Shown here piece by piece: positions 47,665-56,287 of a stretch of 64,000 nucleotides of DNA (the stretch's first letter is position 1; the number at the start of each line of letters is the position of its first letter). The position numbers were made by a program, and so were the translations under genes. Below the pieces are notes generated by a model that was not told where the DNA came from, made no database searches, and saw only the letters and a program-made list of their open reading frames with translations. This stretch comes from a bacterium (GTDB lineage Bacteria > Cyanobacteriota > Vampirovibrionia > Obscuribacterales > Obscuribacteraceae), in assembly GCA_016124935.1 (NCBI GenBank), contig WGMS01000015.1, positions 31,366 through 95,365 of the forward strand, read 5' to 3'.

Positions 47665-49149
47665 TTATAGACCGGATTTTGCTTCTATTCTGCCGGAATC
47701 TATTGCGTCAAGAAAACGCTTATAGTCCCTTTCATTCTGTTCGGCATAGTTTCTAGCGAACTCTGTCACTGCATCTGGTACCGCTGAGTTTTTGCCGATA
47801 TATCCTGCCAGCACCGCCGCGTCGCCGGAGCGCGAGTGGGCTCGTGCCAGCGCCCAGCCGCACTTCTGGGCATAGGCTAGCATCTCTCTGGGAGAGAACG
47901 CCTCGACGGCGATTTTTACTTTCACATCACGCAGTTGCCGCACATAAAAATGGCGTTTGTCTTCCAGTATGCCGACGAAGTGCCCGAGAAAAATATCACT
48001 GGCAGCCTGCATGAGCCTCTGTCCAAAAACGACCCGCTCTCCGTGGGTTTGAAATGCCGGAAACTTGTTGCAACTCTCCAGCACCGAGTGGCTTGCTTGC
48101 TTGACCTGAAGAAATAAGGGATCACCATCTTCGGCGAAGAATAAAGCGATCATGCAATAGGTCCCCACACTGCCTACACCGACCACTTTGACGGCGGTGT
48201 CCACGAAGTGATAGCGATCGAGCAGCACCCGGCGCTCCGCCGGCAGAGAATCCCGGTATTTCTCCAGGGCGTCTTTTATAGCCGCCTGAAACTCTGGGCT
48301 GCCATATTTCTCATCGTGAAAAATCAAAGGCGGTTTATCTTTGATGGTCGGTGTGCCGTCCACCAGATGCCCTATTTTAAGAAACTCCGCAATTGAGTCC
48401 CTTGCCACCGCTTTTTTCAGCTCTTTCTTTCGATCTTTGCTGTATTTTTTGTTATAGCCTTGCTCGATCAACTCTTCGAAACAGAGGAAGTCATACCAGG
48501 CGGCAAGGGTCTTCATCTGCGCCAGCTCGGCCATTTTAGCTCGGTAGCTCTCGACCATTTTGCTGGCGGCGGCGGCGCCCTCGGCTGCTTTGTGACCATT
48601 GTGTTTGCTTGCAATAACTATGCTGGCGGCAAGTCTTTTCAGGTCCCATTCCCAGGGGGCAGGAAAAGTCTCGTCAAAGTCGTTAATGTCGAAAACAATA
48701 TTTCTCTCCGGCGTGGCGAATGCCCCGAAGTTACAGAGGTGGCTGTCTCCGCAGGACTGCACGGCATAGCCGGTATCGGGCGTTTCGGCCAGGTCGGAAG
48801 CCATCAAGATGGCTGCACCGCGGAAGAAGGCGAAGGGTGAAGTAGCCATGCGACCGTATCTAATGGGCACCAGATTCTCAATGCGACCCTGGCTCGATTT
48901 GACCAGAAGCTCCACGGGATCAGGGCGTTTCTGCCAGTCTATGGTGTACTCGCCCTGGGCTTCTCTAGAGCATATTTCGCGCATGGCAACGCCCAGGGCA
49001 AATCTGTCCTCGCGCGTGCGCGTATGGGCAGGTTTCTCGAGATAATCAGCGTGTAATGGACTTCTGGTTGTCGATGCTTTCATGCGCAGCCTGCTCCGGG
49101 GTCGAGGGGATTTCCCATCAAGTAATCTACCAGGATCCCGACCGGTCAT
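47665..49149 (-). CDS. DUF2252-like protein
   Basis: RTREDRFALGVAMREI...MATSPFAFFRGAAILMASDLAETPDTGYAVQSCGDSHLCNFGAFATPERNIVFDINDFDETFPAPWEWDLKRLAAS. Start probably nearer 49083. Confidence 0.9.
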   Translation of the reverse strand: MTGRDPGRLLDGKSPRPRSRLRMKASTTRSPLHADYLEKPAHTRTREDRFALGVAMREICSREAQGEYTIDWQKRPDPVELLVKSSQGRIENLVPIRYGRMATSPFAFFRGAAILMASDLAETPDTGYAVQSCGDSHLCNFGAFATPERNIVFDINDFDETFPAPWEWDLKRLAASIVIASKHNGHKAAEGAAAASKMVESYRAKMAELAQMKTLAAWYDFLCFEELIEQGYNKKYSKDRKKELKKAVARDSIAEFLKIGHLVDGTPTIKDKPPLIFHDEKYGSPEFQAAIKDALEKYRDSLPAERRVLLDRYHFVDTAVKVVGVGSVGTYCMIALFFAEDGDPLFLQVKQASHSVLESCNKFPAFQTHGERVVFGQRLMQAASDIFLGHFVGILEDKRHFYVRQLRDVKVKIAVEAFSPREMLAYAQKCGWALARAHSRSGDAAVLAGYIGKNSAVPDAVTEFARNYAEQNERDYKRFLDAIDSGRIEAKSGL

Positions 49150-49236
49150 AACTATGCTGGAAGACTTTCCGGTCTCCGGGTGATTAAATTTCGGAGCAAG
49201 GTCGAAGGTTCTCTTCCGGTTGGCGAGAATCTTCGA

Positions 49237-50400
49237 CTAGCGCATCGGAATGCCCTCGTTGGGGACCACCCTCAAATCCAGATGAATATAGGCGTGACCC
49301 CGGCAAGGCACCCCCCGGGAGGTTACCTTTATAGGAACGTGCCATTTTGGAAATGGCATATCGGGAACGGTGAAAGTGATACTGTTTTCGGTGGACGACC
49401 TGACGTTTGCTCTGTAATTGCCGACGGTTACAATATTCTCCGCATTCACAGGCGAGAAGCCGGTTCCACTTATGGTTACTGGTTCTCTGGGCATGGTGGA
49501 AAGCATGTCCACCCAGGTGATTTTTGGATGCGAGCGCACCGAGACTTTGAAAGGCTCGCTTTTGACCGACGAAGCTGAGACGATTAAATCTTGCTCTCCA
49601 CCTTCCAAATCTCCGCTAAATTTGGCTGTGATTTCGCCGGGGCTGGAGCTGAGAGGTTTTACATGCTTCTTGCCCAGGTAGACTTTGAGGTGTTTTAAGT
49701 CGCTTGAGAAATTAGTGCCCGAGATTTTAATCGTGTCGTTCGTTTTTATAGAATCAGGACTGACACTGGATATGGTGGGCTTTTGAATATAGAGGCTCCA
49801 CCGCATTCGCGCCCCCGATGGTCCGAATCCTCTTACTTCCAAGCGACTGTTATTATGAATCTTACCGCTCAGGTCGATGGAGAAGTTGTCTGCCCCTTTG
49901 AAATCGTTGAACTGCGCCAGTGGCGCTCCATCGAGTGTAGCGGTCATATTTGTCGCTTTCGGGCGTCCGTCGGCTCCGTTCAAGAACGTCAAGCGCAAGG
50001 GCAGGCTCTCTTGGCCCGGGTGCAGATGGAAGCGATCCTTCCAGGTATGCCAGGCACCAGCCCGGGTGACCAGAGGCTTTGATTCTTGCAGAATCGCCAT
50101 CTCTACTGCGGCAAAGCCGGGCGGGCTGAAGCTGGAAAGCGCAGCCGTGAGTGCTATCGAGCTGGTGAGCAGTTTAATCAATCGCAACTTCGGGATCTCC
50201 TGCAAAAGACTGGGAGGTCTGCTTCTCCTGGTGACCGGAAACACCGGGAATTTTAGCATCTCTGCCAGTCCTCGGTCAGATAATCCGGTGCAACGGTTTC
50301 GGGCTATCCGAATAACTCTTTGACAATTCCGGTCTCCAAAAAAGAAAAGCAACGCCGGATCGGTCATCCCTGGGTGTTTTAAGTCTGACCTTTTCTTCAT
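49237..50400 (-). CDS. Secreted IPT/TIG-domain protein
   Basis: ISSVSPDSIKTNDTIKISGTNFS and EPVTISGTGFSPVNAENIVTVG; hydrophobic signal region LIKLLTSSIALTAALSSFSPPGFAA suggests a later start. Confidence 0.75.
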   Translation of the reverse strand: MKKRSDLKHPGMTDPALLFFFGDRNCQRVIRIARNRCTGLSDRGLAEMLKFPVFPVTRRSRPPSLLQEIPKLRLIKLLTSSIALTAALSSFSPPGFAAVEMAILQESKPLVTRAGAWHTWKDRFHLHPGQESLPLRLTFLNGADGRPKATNMTATLDGAPLAQFNDFKGADNFSIDLSGKIHNNSRLEVRGFGPSGARMRWSLYIQKPTISSVSPDSIKTNDTIKISGTNFSSDLKHLKVYLGKKHVKPLSSSPGEITAKFSGDLEGGEQDLIVSASSVKSEPFKVSVRSHPKITWVDMLSTMPREPVTISGTGFSPVNAENIVTVGNYRANVRSSTENSITFTVPDMPFPKWHVPIKVTSRGVPCRGHAYIHLDLRVVPNEGIPMR

Positions 50401-50462
50401 ACCTTCAAATATTCATAGATATGATATGATCTGTGAATGTCGGATAAGCGGAGAATTTCTAG

Positions 50463-50981
50463 ATGGCTCTAGAACAAAGAAATACCTGGAATTTCGGCAG
50501 TTACGAGTCCATCGACAGTCTGGCGCTTCTGCCCGTCACCTCTTCCTTTTATTTGCGTCTACCTTTCTGTATATATGGGTGGGTCGAGGATCCGCCCTTG
50601 CCCGGCGATGCATCGGCCTGGGCATGGGACTTTTTTATGCGGCGGGTGGACGCGGCTTTTCAACTGGTCGAGCCCCCGGGCATTCTGACTTTGTTGACCG
50701 ATGTGGGGCTTGACTTCGTCGAAATAGCCAAAAGAAGATCTTCTGGCGATAAAATTGCTATACTCCGTCTTCCGGATGTCGATCGGTCGCAGAGCAAGTT
50801 CTTGTTGAAGAGAGCATCCACCATTCATGTTGCCCTTGCAGCATCGAATACGCGGGATGTCTTGCTGGTGCTCTCACGACTTGACTATCTGGAATCCTCG
50901 GCAGGAAGACCGGCCAGGGACTTTCTTGAATTGCGCAATGCCGTGGAAGGCAAAGACCTGCCTGTTATGGAGTACGACTAG
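50463..50981 (+). CDS. Hypothetical protein
   Basis: 172 aa ORF directly upstream of icd, same strand. Confidence 0.6.
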   Translation: MALEQRNTWNFGSYESIDSLALLPVTSSFYLRLPFCIYGWVEDPPLPGDASAWAWDFFMRRVDAAFQLVEPPGILTLLTDVGLDFVEIAKRRSSGDKIAILRLPDVDRSQSKFLLKRASTIHVALAASNTRDVLLVLSRLDYLESSAGRPARDFLELRNAVEGKDLPVMEYD

Positions 50982-51001
50982 TCAATCTGGAGGAATAGAT
51001 A

Positions 51002-52492
51002 ATGGCTGAGGCTCTTAAAGTCGCTGAAGAAGACGCAGTGAAGACCAAGGTGCCTATCACCGTCGCCCGCGGCGATGGTATTGGTCCGGAGATCATGGAT
51101 GCCACCTTGAGAATAATTCTCGCGGCTGGTGCGAATCTCGACATAGAGGAGATCGACATCGGTGAGCAGGTTTATCTCAAGGGAATCACCTCGGGCATCG
51201 AGAACTCTTCCTGGGATTCTCTTCGCCGCACCAAGGTTTTTTTGAAGGCTCCAATCACCACGCCCCAGGGCGGAGGATTCAAGAGTCTCAATGTCACCAC
51301 CAGGAAGACTCTTGGTCTCTACGCAAACATCAGACCATCTGTGTCTTATCATCCCTTCATCGACACCAAGCATCCCAAGATGAATGTGATCATCGTCCGG
51401 GAGAATGAAGAGGATCTTTATGCCGGTATCGAGCACCGTCAGACCGACGAGGTCTATCAGTGCCTGAAGCTCATCACAAGGCCGGGTACGGAAAAGCTGG
51501 TGCGTTGCGCCTTCGAGTACGCAAGAGTCAACGGTCGTAAGAAAGTAACCTGTTTCACCAAAGACAATATCATGAAGTTGACCGACGGTCTTTTTCATAA
51601 AGTCTTCGATGAAGTCGGCGAAGATTATCCCGATATAGAAAAGGAGCACTGGATTGTCGACATCGGTGCTGCCAAGCTGGCAGACACTCCCGAAGCCTTT
51701 GACGTCATTGTGATGCCCAACCTCTATGGTGACATTCTCTCCGATGTCTCGGCCCAGATAGCCGGTTCTGTCGGTCTGGCCGGTTCGGCAAATATAGGCG
51801 ACAATTGCGCCATGTTCGAGGCCATTCACGGCTCGGCTCCCAGGCGCGCCGGTCAGAATCTGGCAAATCCTTCGGGCTTGCTTCTGGGAGCGGTGATGAT
51901 GCTTGTCCACATCGGGCAGACCGAGCAGGCTGAGAAGGTCCATAATGCCTGGTTGAAAACAATCGAAGAAGGCATTCATACTTACGATATCTTCCGCGAA
52001 GGTGTGAGCAAACAGAAGGTCGGTACCCGGGAATTTGCCGATGCCGTCATCGAGAGAATCGGCAAGAAGCCGGACACCCTGGCCGAGGTCAAATATAAGC
52101 CCACCGATTTCAGAAAGTTGCTGGCTGAAAAAGGAGCGACCAAAACTACAGTAGCTCAGAAAGAGACCATCGGTGTCGATGTCTTCCTTCACTGGAAAGA
52201 AAGAGATGCTAATAAACTTGGCGAAGAGCTGCTCAAACTGGGCGATGACAAGTTGAAGCTTAAAATGATCACCAATCGTGGTGTCAAAGTCTTTCCGGAT
52301 GGTTTCCCTGAGACCTTCTGCACCGATCACTGGAGATGCCGTTTCGTCAATCCTGATCAAAAGGCGATTGAGCACAAGGACATCGTCGCGCTTCTTTCCA
52401 GATTCAATGAGAAAGGCTTCGACTTCATCAAGACAGAGAATCTCTGCACCTTCGATGGAGAGAAGTCCTACTCGCTCGGTCAGGGAGAGTAG
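51002..52492 (+). CDS. icd: NADP-dependent isocitrate dehydrogenase
   Basis: ITVARGDGIGPEIMDATLRII, KAPITTPQGGGFKSLNVTTRKTLGLYANIRP, NVIIVRENEEDLYAGIEHRQT, MPNLYGDILSDVSAQIAGSVGLAGSANIG. Confidence 0.95.
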   Translation: MAEALKVAEEDAVKTKVPITVARGDGIGPEIMDATLRIILAAGANLDIEEIDIGEQVYLKGITSGIENSSWDSLRRTKVFLKAPITTPQGGGFKSLNVTTRKTLGLYANIRPSVSYHPFIDTKHPKMNVIIVRENEEDLYAGIEHRQTDEVYQCLKLITRPGTEKLVRCAFEYARVNGRKKVTCFTKDNIMKLTDGLFHKVFDEVGEDYPDIEKEHWIVDIGAAKLADTPEAFDVIVMPNLYGDILSDVSAQIAGSVGLAGSANIGDNCAMFEAIHGSAPRRAGQNLANPSGLLLGAVMMLVHIGQTEQAEKVHNAWLKTIEEGIHTYDIFREGVSKQKVGTREFADAVIERIGKKPDTLAEVKYKPTDFRKLLAEKGATKTTVAQKETIGVDVFLHWKERDANKLGEELLKLGDDKLKLKMITNRGVKVFPDGFPETFCTDHWRCRFVNPDQKAIEHKDIVALLSRFNEKGFDFIKTENLCTFDGEKSYSLGQGE

Positions 52493-52682
52493 AATCACTA
52501 GGATAGTTCGTTTGCCGAAAGGACAGCGCCGATGGGCTCGAAGCTCATCGGCGGTGCTCTTTCTTTATTGTTCGTTCTTCATTGCTCGACTTTCACTGTA
52601 AGCTCTGAACTTTCATTAGAGTTCTTTTCTCTGTGGTAGGATCGCAGAAGATTAAACCTGAAGTATTCATAGTAATATTGGA

Positions 52683-52883
52683 GTGCGGCAAGCTTCTATG
52701 AAAGAGTTCTTGATTTCAAGCGGTCTGGGGATGAATTTCTTTCTTATCGTGGCTATAGCATTTGCAGTAGCGGGAGTTTTTATGGCTAAGAAAAAGACTA
52801 ATCTCGGCATGCAGCTGGGTGCGATTTGTATTTTCATTGCCATCGTGTTCCTGCTGTTTTTCCTGTTTGCTCCGCCTCAATAA
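52683..52883 (+). CDS. Small membrane protein
   Basis: 66 aa, two hydrophobic segments; plausible start 52698. Confidence 0.45.
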   Translation: MRQASMKEFLISSGLGMNFFLIVAIAFAVAGVFMAKKKTNLGMQLGAICIFIAIVFLLFFLFAPPQ

Positions 52884-52948
52884 GCGACAGTCATCTTTGT
52901 TTGCAGGTGTTCCGCTTACTTGTATTCATGAATGTTTGCTGCAAGACC

Positions 52949-53287
52949 TCAGCCAAACATGACTTTGATAATGACCCAGGGGTGAATCTCCACCGTACCC
53001 CATCCTGTCAGCCGGCTAATGACACCGGGTCTGGTCGATTGTCCGAGCCTGGCTACGGTCTTGCCACTGAACTCGATATTCATCGAGAAATCCAGGGTTT
53101 TGAGAATCTCCCCGGTCGATTTGATTTTTTTTCGGATTTCCATAGCCTGCTTCATGGCTCGAAGCACCGAGCGCTTGCCCTGTAAGGGCAAGCAGCTCAG
53201 TACTCCACTCTTTCCGTTCGCGGAGAAAATCCAGGTGCAGTCTTCTGACTCGAGGGTCAATTCGCCCTCGCACTCTAAGGGAATCAT
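52949..53287 (-). CDS. Hypothetical protein
   Basis: 112 aa; start overlaps stop of the upstream 75-aa ORF. Confidence 0.45.
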   Translation of the reverse strand: MIPLECEGELTLESEDCTWIFSANGKSGVLSCLPLQGKRSVLRAMKQAMEIRKKIKSTGEILKTLDFSMNIEFSGKTVARLGQSTRPGVISRLTGWGTVEIHPWVIIKVMFG

Positions 53288-53514
53288 CAGACTTCTGAAC
53301 TCTTACTGCTAGTTTTTTCCGAAGTTCTTATGGCGAGAACGCCGTTGGCTTTCCACAGAGTGTGCTCAGCGCCGGCACCAACTTTGTTGGGTACTTGAAT
53401 CTCCATGTTGCGAAAGTCGTATACGATTTCGGCACCGCGAACGGTGAGTCCTTCGTACAAACTGAGCGCCAGGTCCGGCCAAGACTTGGTATCACTGGCA
53501 GTTTCTTGAATCAT
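53287..53514 (-). CDS. Hypothetical protein
   Basis: 75 aa; overlaps the next gene. Confidence 0.45.
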   Translation of the reverse strand: MIQETASDTKSWPDLALSLYEGLTVRGAEIVYDFRNMEIQVPNKVGAGAEHTLWKANGVLAIRTSEKTSSKSSEV

Positions 53515-53599
53515 AACTGATCTCCTTTTTTGTGTGCACTATGCGTGCTGTTTTGCTTTTTTGTTGTGTTGGTTGAAGTTGAGGGAAAAATTGATACGG

Positions 53600-54067
53600 T
53601 CAAGCAGCGTTCTGAGGAAGCGAGGATAGGAACTCGGATGGGTCTTCTCCAAAGATATTTTTGAATTCTTCAAGAGACTTGCGCATGACCGAAAGAAGAT
53701 TGTCATAGGCTTCCATTATTGCTGCGAAGCCTTCTAGAAATGAGCCATCAGGCTCGTCGAAGTGAAGCATGAATAAGTCTTCTAGGATATCTGTCACGTT
53801 TTTGCCTGCTCTCTTGATACTATCTATGGATGCAAATCCAGCACCACACAGTTTTAGCTCTTCGAGGAACATAGCGACTTCATTCTTGATATAGATTCTA
53901 ATCGAATCGAGGATGTTGACGGTGACGGTGAATCTTTTGATATAGGGTTGCTTTCTCGTGAGGTGGAGCGAAAAATTTTGTCTAGAAGTGTTGCACAGCC
54001 GCTCACCTCTCTTAAGAATATATGTCATGTCGTTCATGGTGAGACCTCCCCGGCGATTTTCTGGCAT
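53600..54067 (-). CDS. Hypothetical protein
   Basis: 155 aa helical ORF; start may be ATG 54037 (MNDMTYIL). Confidence 0.45.
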   Translation of the reverse strand: MPENRRGGLTMNDMTYILKRGERLCNTSRQNFSLHLTRKQPYIKRFTVTVNILDSIRIYIKNEVAMFLEELKLCGAGFASIDSIKRAGKNVTDILEDLFMLHFDEPDGSFLEGFAAIMEAYDNLLSVMRKSLEEFKNIFGEDPSEFLSSLPQNAA

Positions 54068-54166
54068 CGATACCAGTCCATGTCGCCTCGTACTGTCATC
54101 TTGCCCGGGGTCGATGAACGCAACGTGAACTTCAGCAAGGAAGATCGTCGATAAATCTGTTTTTCT

Positions 54167-54946
54167 TTAACTTTTCAGGGGGAGCGCTCGCGTTCTTCCT
54201 TCCTTGCCTAGCCTTACCGAGTTTCCGAAAATAGAGCCCACTTCGTAGGCGGTTGCATCCGAGTAAGTCGATTTCCCTTTGAAGGTACCCAGTTGTTTAC
54301 CTGCCAGGTAACGCTGGTTGGCAGCTTCGAGTTCGTGGCGCAGCACGGTGAGTGCGGTGCTACCGGTAGTGGCGCTGCCGGTATTCTTTTCTGCTTCCTC
54401 TTTAATCATTTCGCAGGCTCTCTCGTAAATGCGGTGGGCTGCTCCGAGCCTGAAGCTTCGTCTTTCATAGGCTTCTGTGAATAACCAGTTGCTCTCGCAT
54501 CGTATTGAGTGAATCAGCCAGCTTGCCACTTCTAGGGTTACGGCTATATTTTCTTCCGTCCCCACGATGGTCGGATGATATTCTCTTCGATCGTGGAAGC
54601 GACCACGATACTCCGGACGCATCAGCATCTCGGTGTAGTAAAGTTTGCAGGTGGCTTTGAGGATGTAGCGGATCCAGGGATCTAGTTTGAGAAAGCCCTT
54701 GAATTCCGTTATTTCAGACTGCTGAGCGAGATTCTTGACCTCGGCCATATCAAGGTTGTGCTTCGAGAGCAAGTCCATCGCCATCTTCATTGCCGACGCT
54801 CTTTCATGCTCATTCTTGTTTCCGTCGGCCAGGGCGAGCAATTTTTTTATTCGCTTGGCGACGCTGGTCTCTTTATCTAGAGTCGGCAAAGGATGCACCT
54901 CCCTCGGTACTTTTTTATGCGAGCATAGAATAGTAACGTATTTCAT
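54167..54946 (-). CDS. DUF2786-domain protein
   Basis: VAKRIKKLLALADGNKNEHERASAMKMAMDLLSKHNLDMAEV. Confidence 0.85.
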   Translation of the reverse strand: MKYVTILCSHKKVPREVHPLPTLDKETSVAKRIKKLLALADGNKNEHERASAMKMAMDLLSKHNLDMAEVKNLAQQSEITEFKGFLKLDPWIRYILKATCKLYYTEMLMRPEYRGRFHDRREYHPTIVGTEENIAVTLEVASWLIHSIRCESNWLFTEAYERRSFRLGAAHRIYERACEMIKEEAEKNTGSATTGSTALTVLRHELEAANQRYLAGKQLGTFKGKSTYSDATAYEVGSIFGNSVRLGKEGRTRALPLKS

Positions 54947-55135
54947 CGGCGGTTCAAATTAAGGATCATTCTAGATAAAAATGTCTTCCTGTCGGCTGTA
55001 TATTTGACGGATATCCTGCATCCTGACTGCATCAGGAGTTTGTTCACCGCAGTCTTCTTTTCGCTAGACTGTTACTTTTTCCGGATGAGTCTGAAAGGGC
55101 TCGACCATGAAAGCAGTCCATAGTTTTTAGTAGAA

Positions 55136-56188
55136 TTGCATTTGTTAGGACCTTTAACTTTTCTGATATCGATGGAAGACCAGAAAGAGTTTGAAAATAT
55201 CACTAAGCGCAAAGCTTTGTTAGACCGTGAGATTATGGCTTATCATCAGGCCGGAGTCGATGTTCCGGCGGATCTCGAGAAAGCTTATTCAGAGATGGAG
55301 AGCCAGGAGCAAGAGTTCCTGAAGGAGGGCAATGCACCGCTTATCTGTGCTCCCGTTAATTGGACCGGTTGGATCGGCAAGAAAGTCTCCGGCTACTTAA
55401 TCAACCACCTCTTGCATGAAGGCTCGTATTCCTGCGTTTTCGAAGCGGATGACGACGGAAAGAAGCTGGCTATCAAAATAGCCTGCCATCCGGACAGCTA
55501 TCCGGAAAGTTATGATTATCCAAAAGAAGCAGAGAAGGTTTCGGACGCCAGGAAAAGCAAGAGTCTTGCCCTTTCTCCCGAGGGCAGGATTTTGACCCCG
55601 GAATACAATTCGGTGGTTGAAGAACAAGCTAACCGTTTGAGGAAAGCCGGCAGACCTTTTGTGCCCATTTTAGATAGCGGCAAGCTAGAAGGGGCTTCGT
55701 TCTATCTGATGCCTCTATTCACCGGCAAGACCATGCGGGAGCTTATGAACGAAGGCAGCCCAGGGGATTCTTTGAAAGCCTTCAGAAGAATTCTCGGAGC
55801 GATCAAGAAATTCGGCGTCGACGCCAACAGTCTCTCTTATTTCAGCAATCTGAAGCCGGAGCATATTATCTTCGAAGGTGACTCGCCGGTTTTTCTGGAT
55901 GCGGGTTCCTCCGGATGGCTTACAACCTCATCCGGCAGGCTCTCCGGCATGCTGACCACCCCCAGATACAATCCCCATCTCGATAATGCGCCCTGGTCCG
56001 CCCTGGGCTTGATGTTCTACGAGCTGGCCACGGGGTGGTCTGCTGAAGCAGGTGGGTCCGATGGTGAACTGCCGGCGCATTTTGTCGAGGAGCTGGAGAG
56101 GCTGGCGGTTCTCGCTTCGTCGCCCGAAAGCAAGCCAGATATGGCGTTTCTGGACGATCTGGTGTCGAAAATGGAAAAGCTAATCTAG
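55136..56188 (+). CDS. Divergent protein-kinase-fold protein, probable pseudokinase
   Basis: 350 aa; LHEGSYSCVFEADDDGKKLAIKIA retained; HRDLKPEN position reads SYFSNLKPEHIIF and DFG position reads LDAGSSG; C-lobe ALGLMFYELATGWSA. Confidence 0.7.
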   Translation: MHLLGPLTFLISMEDQKEFENITKRKALLDREIMAYHQAGVDVPADLEKAYSEMESQEQEFLKEGNAPLICAPVNWTGWIGKKVSGYLINHLLHEGSYSCVFEADDDGKKLAIKIACHPDSYPESYDYPKEAEKVSDARKSKSLALSPEGRILTPEYNSVVEEQANRLRKAGRPFVPILDSGKLEGASFYLMPLFTGKTMRELMNEGSPGDSLKAFRRILGAIKKFGVDANSLSYFSNLKPEHIIFEGDSPVFLDAGSSGWLTTSSGRLSGMLTTPRYNPHLDNAPWSALGLMFYELATGWSAEAGGSDGELPAHFVEELERLAVLASSPESKPDMAFLDDLVSKMEKLI

Positions 56189-56287
56189 TGCTTGTCCAAG
56201 ATCAGTTCCCATAAGCATATAAGTTATTAGTTTACAGGTGTCAGGCTCGAGGGTATAAAGCTGGAGCACGCGCTCACGGCTGAATTT

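Noticed and set aside
50978-52498. 506-aa ORF antisense to icd
   Set aside because: The plus strand encodes a clear isocitrate dehydrogenase; the antisense ORF is a codon-bias artefact with no recognisable motif
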